DNA of 64,000 nucleotides from Parelaphostrongylus tenuis (lineage: Eukaryota > Nematoda > Chromadorea > Rhabditida > Metastrongylidae). This document shows, piece by piece, positions 12,701 to 25,115 of the stretch (positions within the stretch are counted from its first letter, which is position 1; each line of letters begins with the position of its first letter). The notes under the pieces are model-generated. The model was not told the origin of the DNA. It saw nothing but the letters and a program-made list of their open reading frames with translations, and searched no databases. The position numbers and the translations under genes were made by a program. The stretch spans positions 1-64,000 of the forward strand of contig JAHQIW010005074.1 of assembly GCA_019055375.1 (NCBI GenBank). Reading direction: 5' to 3'.

Positions 12701-14323
12701 GGCAAGAACAAAATCAGAACACAATGAAAACCGTACATTTTACATTACCAAGATTTCTAGGTAATTTCTGTGACAAACGTCAACGATGCTCAGTTCAGTA
12801 CACGACTTCTCGCTCAGACAACGCTACGAAATGTACTGGGCACAAAAACGCTAAGTGAAATGCTCTCGGAACGCGACTCCATAGCCAGTGTAAGGCATTT
12901 TCGATGATGGCCAATGTCGCACTAAGTTGTGTTATATGATGGGATGCCAACGATGCAACAGCTGACACACTTGCTCATAACCGCAATTTGAACATAATCT
13001 CATCTAGCATTGAAAGCTTGTTGTATGTTTGAAAAGCTTTGATTAACTTTACTTCAGATAACAGAAAAGGTGCTTGACGAAGGAACTGATCCTTGGGGAG
13101 TGAAGGTAACTTATCATTATAGTAAACCTAGTACGTTCAACTGTCAATCAGACTTCTTCAGGTGGAACGAGTTGAAATCAAAGATATTCGCCTACCTCAC
13201 CAACTAATGAGAAGCATGGCAGCAGAAGCAGAAGCGGTTCGCAGAGCACGTGCGGCCATTATTCATGCAGAGGGCGAACGAAGCGCCTCTAGGTAGGCTC
13301 AGTTGGGCATTAGGTTTTCTGCTGAATGCTTAATCGCAGACTGTAAGGAGTCTCAGAGTAACGTCTTTAATCAGTACTAAAAACGGTCAAAATTAAGTAT
13401 CTGAACACTACTGTCAGCTGAAGTTAGTATCAGCCGTAAAACGGAGATACGTCATTTTTTGCTATGCCAAAATTTCAGGTGGATGTCTGAAGCAGCGGAA
13501 ATCATAAGCAGAAACAAGACATCTGTCCAACTTCGATATCTTCAGACATTACAAAAGATATCATCTCAAAGGTTTGTAATTTTAAAACCTATGATAATGT
13601 TTGGGATTTTGGCTCAAACATCATCCGTGAGCGGTCGGTTGATCTTATTTCATACATCTGTTTTTGATTCCGGCCTAACACTACCCCCAAATCAACTATT
13701 AGAAAACCCGGCCCCGAAAATCCCTAGCCGAAACTCAGTCCTTGGAAACGTTATCATTGAGACTTGGAGAAGCCCTTGCAAGGTTACGTCAGCAAACCAA
13801 AAATTATTCCATGCACGACCCGCAATATACCATTTGGAATGTGTGCGGGGTCTACACAATTATCAAAACGGACCATCTAAATATCTAAGTAAGTAATTAT
13901 GATAATGTCTTCCTAAGAAAACTTTACAAGGTATTCATCATTACATTTTAGACTGAAACTCGAAATTTGATAAAAATTTTCTCAGTTTGGTATGAGAAGC
14001 TTATTCGCATGGCAGCAAACCTTTTTCCGACCAACATAGGTCATCGATAGGGTAAGCACGCATTAACATGATATGCATGGTCCATTGAGAGGAATTCTCC
14101 TAATCAGCAGCATGTCCATGCCGCCTATATGATTCTTTGTAATTCCGACAATTCAAACTATGAGTAGATTTGTAAACTAAATAAGCAAAGCAGACTGCTT
14201 ATAAGACCTCATTTTCTCATTAATTTCTTCTACAGAAATAACACCATTGTGATACCCTATCCAAGCGAAGTTGCGAAGAGCTTTGTGAAGAAGTCTCATC
14301 AACAGTTGATGTTTGAAAGCTGA
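9788..14323 (+). CDS. Stomatin-family (SPFH/prohibitin domain) membrane protein
   Basis: A ten-exon gene: 9788-9995, 10095-10138, 10349-10449, 10509-10614, 12569-12676, 12761-12889, 13058-13105, 13162-13292, 13479-13571, 14236-14323. All junctions join in phase, giving about 351 residues. The N-terminus is acidic and hydrophilic. A membrane hairpin follows (about residues 94-117) with the central proline typical of stomatins in ALSLPWSLFF, then KEYQRAVTFRLGRL and the SPFH core (VDLRVLSFDVPPQEIL, LLAQTTLRNVLGTKTLSEML, DPWGVKVERVEIKDIRLP, AAEAEAVRRARA, LRYLQTLQKIS). The C-terminus is short, as in plain stomatins. The family forms oligomers on the inner face of the plasma membrane, binds cholesterol and tunes ion channels; C. 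elegans members are mec-2, unc-1, unc-24 and sto-1 to sto-6. I cannot say which one this matches; sto-type is likely. Exon 2 is the weakest part: its donor is GTTAAT, and an alternative exon 10095-10175 in another frame also joins exon 3 but not exon 1. Confidence 0.92.
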
Positions 14324-15904
14324 GCAGGCGGAAGAAAGAAGAAAAAGTCCAAACTAATGATCAAAGAGATTCTATATGTTATCAATTGAAAGCAAAAGTG
14401 CATTCTGGCATAAACGATTTCTAACATGAATTTTTTCTACTTTGATGCAGTTTAAAATGATAGACATTTTTCAGATGATTGGGTTATAGACTGACACACC
14501 TGGTATTCAGTTTTATTTGAAATACGCAATATAACATGTCCGCGTAGAGTGTGCATTGGAAATTCTGCACATAATTTTACATGTTATCTACGTACGTCTC
14601 GATTAGGAAAATCATGAAATGATATCGCCTCAATCATAGTCCTTACGCCAACTTGTGCGCTAATCAAAAAATAACAACAATAAAGTGGTCACTGGAATAA
14701 CCAGTGAGATAGCTTGATTTGTTGAAAATTTCTGATCTAAAGCTATCATGCTAACAGAAAGAATACAATAAGCAGTCTCAACTTTTATTGATTATGAAAA
14801 TCAGTTTTCAATACGGTTATCAATGATTTGAAGCTATAAAACAAAAGTAAAGATATTATTCGCTTAATATTCATAATTACTCTCTAAATGAATCTGGTAA
14901 ATCGCAATCCAGTAAAACTTTTCGCGGCATAGTACTTCGTTTTAAAAACTTTGACATAAAAGTCAACAGTCACTAATCAACCAATCGTAAAGTTTAGTGA
15001 ATCTATGACGAGTTTTTAGTGATTTGTAAATAAGAAAGACACATTCCCGTTTTCTTTTTAATTCAAGCGCTCTAGAAAAAGGAAAAAAATTGGCATTTTC
15101 TGTCGATTATAAGATTTAAGAGTATTGGTCAGGCGTTGAAGCAACACATTCATCATGGCTCCTTGTACTTGTTCTGCACAATCGAACTGAATTGAAGGTG
15201 ACCTGAAAGTGCAGTCCGCAAGAAATGAATTTAACACATATACAAGATGAATGTGCTTGTAACGGTGATTTATTCAGATCACTTCCACTTTATCACTTTA
15301 TTTGATCCGTATCACAGCTGTTGTTTTTCCTGTGCACATCTCAGTACTTTTGAAATTCAATTCGTTTTCGTCGTCTTTATGAACGTCGTGAAACACTGGT
15401 TGAACAAATTTTCTTGCAGCCTAGAGGGCAGCCAGGCTAAAGCGCTTCATAGGAAATTCGTTATTGATTGCTGGAGTATGTTGGGGAATGGGTATCGGCT
15501 GCGCTACGCGTCGTTCCGAGCGTCACAACCACTCGGCCACAACTCCTCTCTCCCCTCGATATAGTCAAACCTGGGTTGTCCTTTTGTCTTCGAGCAAATA
15601 GGACTTTACCCAACATGATTCGAGATTAGTACGTCAACAAATACAAAAAACTTTCTATGAATCGATATTTCTTTCAAAAGTGTATATGATATTTTAAGAA
15701 CGTCTACTAAATAACGAAGTGTTCTTCAAACTTTGGGTGATAGTGATTCTTCTTAAAAACTAATGGCTGACGCTCCAGTGACTTAGCCGTTCCTCAGAGC
15801 GTGAACGCACAATGCCATACCACATCCACTTATTCAGCAAAACTTTCTATATGTCTAATTACACTCTATTGTAAGAATCGATTCGAATATCTACCTACTA
15901 CAGG
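14324..15904. other. Intergenic region after the stomatin-like gene
   Basis: No gene is seen. An AATAAA occurs near 14,680, about 360 bases past the stop, and could end the transcript, but nothing closer is convincing. An S2 repeat copy sits at about 15.37-15.55 kb. Confidence 0.4.
15370..15550 (-). repeat. S2 SINE-like element
   Basis: The minus strand carries the S2 order of blocks: head with GGCCGAGTGGTTGTGACGCT (15,522-15,541), the GTAG/CGCAGCCGA-like middle, a CAGCAATCAATAACG block, then a TATGAAGCGCTTTAGCC block and a tail. The head matches the + copies at 45.04 and 53.33 kb. Pairing to a full tRNA cloverleaf is not possible, so it is a derived repeat. Confidence 0.65.
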
Positions 15905-17168
15905 TTGAGCAAAAAGTTCTGATAATTTTTTAATATTTTTGCAGTAAAAAAATACTGCATAAACAAATAAATTCATACGATTGCAGGAATAATTACATCT
16001 ATTTAGTTAACAAACATAACAATAAACAATAAAATTTACAACAAATTCTCAAAATTGTCCCGTTAGACCTTCATACATTCTACGAAGTCGTTTGCGAATG
16101 CTTGCCGTAATTTCGTCCTAAGTGCGTTTCAAAGCCATTTTAAGCAAGTCCACATTAATGTAGCAAATAGCCGAGCTTTCTTCCTGCAGTAGGACCCAGA
16201 TGGAGCTATGCATTAGGTTGAGATACAATGAGCTTGACGGGCAATTATCCTTGTCCCAAAAGCGTGGAAACAGCTCTTAACAGATGAAGTGGGTGAGCGG
16301 GCCGAGTGCGCAGAAGCCCAGTCCTGCTTTGTGTCGAGTACTCCAAAACTCCAGTACGCCCCGTAAATTTTGCTGGTGATAGCTGGCAGCATTGATTTTC
16401 ACGTTTCCGCTGATGAAGACCAACGGCGTCATTCCGTTAGCTCAAATGCCGGCCCAGACCATCACAGAGGCCGGAAAATGACTGCGGCCCAAGGTTTCTG
16501 CTATTGCACACTTCTGCTGACCGTTCTTAGAAATTTAACGTTAATTCTAATGATTGTGAAGTGGTTCAACATAAATAACTTCTCGTCCGTAAAGCACCTT
16601 CCACAAGCGAGCAAAAGCTACAGAATGAATCAATCAGCGAGCCTTTTAAAGCCGTTTTTCTTCCATCTTTTTGTCCAGAAACTAAACACGAGCAATCTTC
16701 TAACTGCGCAGCTTCAGCTTATTCTTGACAGTGTTTCGGGGGCTCCATTCGCTTATCTCGAGCTTCCCAAGTCATTTTGCGCTTCGAACGCTCTGTATTT
16801 GTTGAATTTGGTAGCGGATCGTTTGAATGTTTCCCGGAGTAAACGAAATGGTTGAACAATCTTTTTGAGGACGATTCTCAACACCTCCCGTCTCTTCAAA
16901 ATGTTTCAGGGCACTGTAGACATTTGTTGGGTTGAAAGCACTTATTTTAACAACGCTATCGTTTATCCCTGCGTGCAACTCAATACTGCGATACTTTGAT
17001 TTTACGATGCAAAATTTGAGCACACCCAAAAGTAGACAGGCAGATAAAACAGATTCTAGACCGAAATTAAACAAATAATTCAATAAGATTATTATACTTG
17101 ATGGAAAAATCTTTATATCAGTGCAAAAACCAACGAAATACAGAAGAATTATCAAAACTTTTTGTGCA
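15905..17168 (-). mobile_element. Decayed Tc1/mariner-superfamily transposon, copy 2, with terminal repeats
   Basis: About 1.26 kb, related along its length to the copy at 7.7-8.9 kb. Its ends are inverted: GAGCAAAAAGTTCTGATAAT at the left, and on the other strand GCACAAAAAGTTTTGATAAT at the right. The minus strand encodes transposase pieces: an N-terminal helix-turn-helix part (YRSIELHAGINDSVVKI, YSALKHFEETGGVENRP, near 17.0-16.85 kb), a QDWASAHSAR stretch corresponding to the second catalytic aspartate region (near 16.30-16.33 kb), and NLMHSSIWVLLQEES near 16.18-16.22 kb, matching the family's 'PDLNPMDYSVWSILE' block with the third catalytic region degraded. Frameshifts show it is dead. Confidence 0.82.
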
Positions 17169-17705
17169 CCATGGATACAAATCCCATCGTTCGACTTATA
17201 CGGCAAAGCTCACAGGTGTTGTCATACACTATAAACAATAAACCTTACCAAAATTGAAATAAATCTAGGGATAAGGTGGCACAGCACTTGAATGCTCAGA
17301 AATCCCCTGTTCATTTAGATTCTGGAAATCCAACCTAAAACTCTCTATGATTTTCCACGACAAATTATTAATTCGTGCCCCCACTATCAAAGTCGTCACC
17401 GTTATGCCTTTCTCAACTGTGTACTTAAGGAAGTACTCATCCGTTTTCTGGACTTCCCATCTAGGTCCTCACATAGGACTTTTCATTTGAGATTTCCTAA
17501 TTTTGAAGCCCAAAGGTAGCTCAGACTTGTTCGCGCTTTGAACTTGTTGACTGTTGGGGCAAGCATTGCTTTTCCTTCCACGGCATGATAGCCTTTATTG
17601 GAGTTTCCGTGTTTTTACTGCATGCAATCGCCGCCTTTATCGAAAGGAAGCTTTCAGCTATACAATTAGGTGTCCTCCAAAGCAAGTAATCTTGTGAGTA
17701 CTCCA

Positions 17706-20700
17706 TCAGCTATTCAAGCACGAAACAACTAGTCAAATAGGATAGTAACTCTTCCAATAACTTTGATTCAAATTTTGTCGTAGAATGACATTTTATCTAG
17801 CTTTCAATAACCAGGAATAAAGTGCAAAACACTTACCCATAGACGATGATGTAAGAACAGCTGACAGTCTAATAAGAAAGTAGTATCCAGCAACAGATGC
17901 AAAAAAGAGCAAAACAAGCAGCTCTAGCCTGAGCAAATCAAGGAGTGGATACAACCAATAGCCATCAATGTAACGAACCGCTAAAATTCTAAAGCACAAA
18001 AACACCTGGTATATGTCATGCTATGTGAATTGATATTGAACTAACATAGTAAAATAGATAGCCACATATGCTGTTGACGCTGCCACTGACGTCTTACGCG
18101 AAGGAGGTGCTTTATCCGTTGCTAATAATTCAAAGATCACATATATCACAGGAAGAGTGTGCGTAACATGATTTAGCCATGGTGGAATTAGACTAGCCAA
18201 CCATTCTGGCATTACTAGAGATGGATCGAGAATATGGAGAAACCAAAAGAGCGCACATGTAACCTGAATTTTCTAATTATTCATCGAAGTGTTTGTTGAT
18301 CACAAAAGCACTTGAACATAGCATAATATATTTTCCAAGAACTTTTTCGTTTTAGTTTAGATGATAACAATTCTATAAAAACTTATGACTACGTTGAAAA
18401 AAGCGTGCCGCATTATAACTTATGCACAAATGCATAGTCAATTGTATACTAAGATGGAGGTGCACTTCATGGTTGCATTGTTCCACCGCAACCAGTGCTA
18501 GCATTTCTTGCGCATTGTGACGTCCACGACTACTATTCTGCCTTCTATGAATCGTTTTCAATTGTAAATAAAGCTTGCTAACATAAGATTCAAGTATGTG
18601 TGGCCATAACAAAGGCTGCGGTACAGGAAGCTCTTTTGCATTATCGCGGTCGTCTACCGCCTTTCATTTCCACATGTCGCTATTAATATCAAATGCTGGA
18701 TTTACATATTTCGTTGATCCGCTGGATTTTGAAAGTCAGTTATTTGTCAAGTTTGAGCTGTCGTGTTGAGTATAAAGTGTATGTTAGTTATATTACCGAA
18801 TATCATTGTTTAACCACTTGGCGACCAAGTGGAAATCTGGGCGCGGCACGCGTCGTGGTCGCGCGGCGAGATCGGCCAGCTACAATCACAATGGGGCAGT
18901 CTTCTTATGGAATTTTTACTTTTACCGTCCCCAAAAAGATTTTAATTGCCAACAAGTTATGAAAGATGATAGAAGGAAGTTCAATAAGGCTACTTGTAGT
19001 GGGAACATTGCCGATTATCCTTTTTAGAACCCCGCGTACCAGGGGAAAAGCCAGATGCACACGAAAATGGCGTGTTCCATACTGTTGCAGAACAATTTTG
19101 TCCTATCTCATCCACATTCATTTATTGATCAATCATATTATCTTTTATTTTTCATGTTGACAACTTCTTTTCCTATTGAATTCCTCATATGAAGAGTAAA
19201 CAAAAAATCAAGCACTTTATCACTTTGTTCTTCTCGAATTAAGAATTACGCTAAAATTCTCCAGTTTCGAAACTATTTTATTCTATGAAATGCCTCAACG
19301 TTATGATAATGATTGAAAATGAGAAACTGATCACTTGTCTGTCAAAAATGATGCTGCATAGTGTGTGCAATGCCACCTCATCAATGATTCTCGGTAATTT
19401 CTCGATTATTAGTAAACTCGTAGAGTTGGTTTTTAAAATACAAGAAACTTTTGTTGTATCAATTCATACAAAATAAAATATATATAATAAAATAAAATAC
19501 AAAAAGGTTTTGTGCGTTTATTCTGAACTGCGAGCGCATTATAATGCGTTGATATTAACACTGAATATTTGTACCGTTTAGGCCTTCTACATACTCCTTT
19601 CCCTTGATTCCCTCAGGAAGAATTCATACACCCGATCAAATTCCGAGCTCCCCTAATAACTCCAATGTGATCAACAAAATGTTGAAGCTTTTACTCCATA
19701 CTTAGCTAATCATAGAATTATTCACACATTGGTCTTGTTAATTTCTATGAATATAATTCCCGAATGTAAAGAGGAGTTGAGTACTATTGCCTGCATAGTA
19801 CAACTGTGGGCCTGATGTCAATTGTGTCTGAATGAACAGCAGACAGATACCTATGAAGATCGGAGGAACGATGAGATCAAAAAAGGCGGTCATACTCCTA
19901 CAAGATATCAAACAGAAATGGGGATTAAGAATTGAAGTAAACATATTTTTGTGGTTTTCCTGTTGAACGCGGATTCTTGGGACGTATCGGCGTACTTCCT
20001 ACTGAAAATGTCCATTAAAATGTTTTAAATTTCGCTATATAACTGTCAAAAGAACCTCTGACGAAGTTAAAGCAATGGGATTACTCTTTCAAAGGCAAGG
20101 CGTGTTTTTCCCAGCGATGGTATTAATGAAATGCAAGGAAAGATGATCACATTCCACAGAATGTGACTGCATTTTGCACAGCTCGTACCAAAAAATGGAA
20201 ATTTTTTAGACAACTAGGCGCTCTTTTTCCTAAAAACAATTTTATAGAGATCTACCCAGTAATATACAATATTTTATCGCAGCAAAGTTTCTCTGAAATC
20301 AAAATTTCACTATAAGAAACCAAAACTCCCCGGTGAAGTTGGAAAAATGATTTGCGATTGCAAAACTTTAGCTTTCTTTTAGTTATTTGAACGTACTATG
20401 AAAGCTTTTCCGCAAAGCAAACTCAGTATGAAAATCTGAATTTTTCAAGCTATCGAATGACTACAAAAACGTAAACGAAAAAAGAACGAACGAATGTTAG
20501 ATAACACTTGAAAATATATTCCCTTTCACACCAATGTGGTTTTCTCGTTTAAAATAGAATATTTTTTGATAAATGGGGTTAATCTTTTCTATAAAGCTCT
20601 TTATAGAAGTCTCTTCTGTTATATTTCATTAAAATAGAACTTTCTAAGGATCGGAATGCACGATATATACCTAGAAATTCGCGTAAAGTTGAAACAGCTT

Positions 20701-23700
20701 ACTCCAAAAGCAAAACGTAAGTCTCTTCTTACTTATCTTTTCGTACTCTCACAAACCAAGCTTATTGCTAGAATTTCGACTTCTTAAGCTAGTGAATGAT
20801 TACTAATAACTCGGTAAAAAAGTTCTTTTTAGAGAAGAAGAAGGAAACACGAGCATTATTCACATAAATACGACCGCATTTCTGCAATTCTTGATGAAAA
20901 GTGTAGACTTTCATAAAAACAGAGTGCTCTTTCTCATAAAAATACGTTTATAGAAGCCCATTCAATGACAGTCTAATTTTTAATAGCGGGAAAGTTTCCT
21001 TAACATCAAAATTCTAGTATATAATATCAGAAAAAATCCGTTGTGGAACTGAAGCAGCACACTTTGAGAGCAAAATCTTGTCTGTTTTTGATTAGTAAAA
21101 TGTAATACGGAAATTTCGCAAAAATCTAAGCTAAGTATAAGGATCGGCATTTTTCAAGCTATCAAATGAGTACAAAAACATAGATCAAGAAGTAAGAAGC
21201 AAATGTTATCTATCGACTGGAAGTACGTTTCCTTTCAAAGGTATGTGGTTCTTTTGTTCAAACATAGATTGATTTCCGGCAGATGGACGTTTTCTTTACC
21301 AAAAAACCCTTTATAGAAGTTTCCTCTATGACATTTCATCATTTATTGTTAATAATGTCCACCTAGAACCTTAAATACACAAATAAATTTCTATCTCCAT
21401 AGAAGCGAGTTGATACGTACTCGCCGCCGGCTCGCCGCGAGCGCGGCGCACACTATGTACCGAAAACGGTGCATATGATCGTCAAGTGATTAAGCGTTCA
21501 GTGAGTGACGTATAAAACTACCGATGTCAATTTGCTAATTGTCAGTCAGCTGTACAGCTCAGCAGTGGGAAAATAAGAGCGAAGTCATGAGTTCATAATT
21601 CGAAAGGTAACTTCTTTGAGTGCCTGGAACACGACCGATGATGCTATCCGCATTCTGCACGATTCTATCTAAACCACTTTACATGCTCAGCAAATCTCTG
21701 TATAAGATGGATAAGTTTTTGTAACCAAGGAGCTCAGTCTTGGCTTATAAAGATATCTAAGTCTTCTTGGTAATTATTTGCAGTCCTTTTGCTTTTCGCT
21801 TCATGGAATTCTTGGAATATCCTTCCTTCCCAATTTATACTTCTCGACAGAGCCGCAATTCGGTGGAGAATTTGAAAGTTTTATAAGAAGTTGTCTACCA
21901 ACATCTGTGACCTCTTCATCACACACCCGACGTCTTTGTTACGTATATCGCGATGGTAAAAAACTACAACGAAGTGGCGTAGTGCTGCTAAATACCATTT
22001 CAAAATGGTAAAGCAGCAAAGAAAGTGATGTAATTACGAAACAGTTTTCGTCAGTGCGTCTAGTTTCAGTGTTTAGTTGACAAATGCTAACAAAATGGAG
22101 CTCACTTCAACACTGCAGAACGTTCTCTCGGTAGTCGACATCGGTTGATAAAAGTTATGGTGTGTTATTTACAAGACTGAACTGCACATCCTACGAAATA
22201 GATGTGCATGGAGTAAGGTGCTTGTCGAAAGCAAATTATCAAACCGCCTGGCATAGTCAAAATTCGATAACTCTCCTTTGGCTGTTTGTTTTGTGGAGCG
22301 TTTGTATAGTCACTTTATAAGCAAATAGTGGGATAGTCAAAAAGATTCTTTCGATTATCCTTTTGTTAGAATGACCATCACAGGGTTATCGTCTGTTGAA
22401 AAGCTTTCTTTAAATAAAAATTCTTTCTAACGAATGGTCAGAATTGTCAAATTCATGGTGTAGAGCTCGAAGTAGATAAGCCAGACGGTGTCTCTGGAAC
22501 TGCGCATTTTTTACGACCACGTATCACAAGAAACTAAGAGCCGCGAAGCAACAAAAGTAGTGTCACGCGGGATAATGCCTGCACTCACTACTTCATCTTC
22601 AACATTCATGTGAACTTCCCATCTCTTCTTATTTTTTTAACTGATTTGTACACTTTGACGCAGGATTCGGTAAAAATCTCAACGAATCTTTCCCATGGCG
22701 CAATATACTCAGTAACCTGCAAGCCTTCTTCGATGTCAGGAACAAAACTTAATGAAAAAAAAACAGATGGTTGCTCGGGCGGGCAGTGGCTAATATGTAT
22801 GCAATAATCTATGTAGATGTAAAGTTATAACGAGAAGTAACTTACGTAACGAAATAAAAAGGAATAACAAACCATCGCAAGTGGGAATATTAGACAGTGA
22901 AATGTGAAATCCAGAACGCTCTTGAAAGAATTATTGGCAACGACCAGAGCATTGACCAAAATCAACACTGAGAAAATTGTCAAGATCACCTGAAATCAGT
23001 CAAAGAATTGAAGAACTGATGCCATGAGATGAGTACGCTTGCATAAACATGCATGTATATGCACATAAATGCATACGTTTATGTTTGAATGTTCGACTTG
23101 AAATCAACCAAACCATAAGTAAAATGACTGGGTAACGTGAAATCAACAACGCTATAGGGCGTTGTGAATTTAATGGTTTTCGCACAAGCACAGCCAGTGG
23201 CAAAAACGCAACCTCCAGAGTTAGTCGAGTTGCATCTACTTTCAGTCGATAAATTTGTAGCAATTACTCCAGGGGAATAAGCTTAATCTCTTATTAGTTA
23301 GAGGTAAAAAAATTCTACAATATCAGCATTTATCATGTGCCACATTAGCATTATTAATAAATCATAACTTCTCTGTTGATTGAACCATTTTCACAAAGTT
23401 GTTAGAAAAAAAAAGAAATTCTGCTAACGTTTTGACGCGTTTCGTCTTCTTCAGAGCCTATCCGAGTCAATGTTTCACAATCCTCGTTATGGTATTCGAT
23501 GTCGTTCAAGTTGGGTCCTCGGAGGAGGAGCACTGCTCCTATGAGAATTTTTCCCGGCAGTGCTCCTTTTACACAGGATGATCGATAATGAAACTGATTA
23601 TCCAATGATGATATTTCTTTTTCATCGAACAATACGTCCTACAGAAGTCAATTTACTTATGAGCTGTTATGGATACTAATTTGTCAATTACTTATTCACA

Positions 23701-25115
23701 AAATCGAGTTTTGTAGCTTTATCGTGACTCAAATGAAATGCAATAGAGTTCGTTGAAGCCTCTTTTTGAAAACGCGGTAATCCTTTGATTTTTACGACCG
23801 CCAATATTTGCTGCCTTTTAAAATAACTCATTCACTGCACTGAATACAGAAAATTTTGCACACACACTTTCTTGATCCGTCTTCACGGTGTTTTTTCCAT
23901 TGCGCGGATCCCAGTTCTTCTAGCATTCAAATCGTTTATTGGCCTTGTTGAAAGCCGTAGAATACTCGTTGAGCGGGTCTCCTTGCAATCTTGAGGATAG
24001 CCTGGCTGTAGCATTCCATTACGCGCTGTTGTTGAGTGCCGGAGAGAGTTGGGAGAGGAGGGATCGAGCTCGGCTCCACAAGCACCGTGATAAGCATCAC
24101 AACCATTGGGCCATGGCGCCCCACATCTAGAAAATTACTTCAAGAAGAACAGCTCACGAACGTCAGAAAGAATGTCAATTCACATTTCTTCGTCACGAAA
24201 ACTACAGCCATATTTCTGAAAACTAATATACATTGAAATCTTGAGAGATGAAGCCACACCAACACTTGCGAATCATTCAATAATGATCCGAGAATAAAAC
24301 AAAGATTGCTGTGATTCCCCAGTGCAATACATTCTCCAAGTCTGCAGAAAGCTATCGAATCCAACAATACATCTCTGCATAAGTACCAATAAACGAAGAA
24401 AAACTACGCTGGCGACGAAGCGAATGTCGAAAGTGGAAAACAACTATACAAGATCAGAACGAATTCCTGTATAAGACGTTCCCTATAAATTCACGCATTA
24501 TGACCCTGATGGTTCCTTATAGTTTACAATAGAGCTTAGAAAAAATGTCTGTTAAAATCCATCAAATAAACTGTACGCAGCTTACTCTACCAGATATAGG
24601 ATGAAAGAAGCAAAATAATGATGATTAAAAAACACCCTTCTGCTTGAAAAGGTAAGCGAGAAGTACTGTTAATAATGTATGATTTAATAACTCATTTTGT
24701 TGCTTGTGCTATACAAAGCTTGAAAAGCTGCCCTTTAGTGAAAGTCTAAGGAAACGCTGGAAACCTTGAACTTAGGAAAGATTAAGTCGTGAACATCAGT
24801 TCATACCGGTGATCAATTTCTTGCATTATGAAGTATATTCTGTACAGTGTGCCCTTTGTCATAGGAGATATTTATCAGCTAAAAGATTACATTGTGAAAT
24901 TTGAGATTCACCATATTTTTCAATCTAATCAACCCTCCCGCGATAGATGAAACGAACTCATACGAGAAAAACCCCAAAGCTCCGATTGAAATGGAATGTG
25001 GAAACCATGAGAAACATGCATTTTCGGAATTGTATAAAATTCGACTAGTCACAAATAAGGAAAGTAGGACAACACATAAGTTCAGAACCAAAAGAAACTG
25101 CTGTTCTTTAACCAT
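17706..25115 (-). CDS. AIG1/ADTRP-family integral membrane hydrolase
   Basis: Minus-strand exons: 25115-24912 (start ATG, 68 codons), 22989-22846, 18263-18046, 17988-17837, all in phase, about 239 residues, close to the roughly 230-245 of animal AIG1 proteins. A short final exon is not settled; 17728-17706 would add VSCLNS and a stop. Several membrane segments are visible (LLVLNLCVVLLSLFV, IFSVLILVNALVVA, FPLAMVCYSFLF, LELLVLLFFASVAGYYFL). Family signatures are PPWLNHVTHTLPV, 'PSRK' and RYIDGYWLYPLLDLL. AIG1 and ADTRP are atypical threonine hydrolases that cleave fatty-acid esters of hydroxy fatty acids. Both expected active-site residues are present: Thr72 in ILTIF and His148 in WLNH. The first exon carries an extra hydrophobic stretch compared with the human proteins as I remember them. 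Intron 2 is 4.6 kb and intron 1 is 1.9 kb, with an S2 repeat inside. Confidence 0.85.
20150..21370. repeat. Tandem-like array of diverged 330-370 base units
   Basis: About three units recur, each holding a block like 'TTTTTCAAGCTATCGAATGA' (near 20,440, 20,780 and 21,145) and a block like 'GTGGAAATTTTTTAGACAAC'. The same units form a second array at 30.3-31.7 kb and occur singly in many introns. It lies within intron 2 of the AIG1-type gene. No coding capacity is seen. Confidence 0.7.
23943..24123 (-). repeat. S2 SINE-like element
   Basis: On the minus strand the copy starts with a GCGCCATGGCCCAATGGTTG head and continues through the GAGCTCGATCCC, CTCCGGCACTCAACAACA, AATGCTACAGCCAGGCTA and GATTGCAAGGAGACCCGCTC blocks, in the same order as in other S2 copies. 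It sits in intron 1 of the AIG1-type gene, in the same transcriptional orientation. Confidence 0.72.

Noticed and set aside
19738..19944. Minus-strand hydrophobic block (FFDLIVPPIFIGICLL) inside the AIG1-type gene's intron
   Set aside because: It looks a little like an AIG1 segment, but the four exons already cover the whole family length in phase, and this block does not join them in phase.
22610..22807. 65-codon + frame in the AIG1-type region
   Set aside because: No motif; it lies just beside minus-strand exon 2 and shows no splice context.
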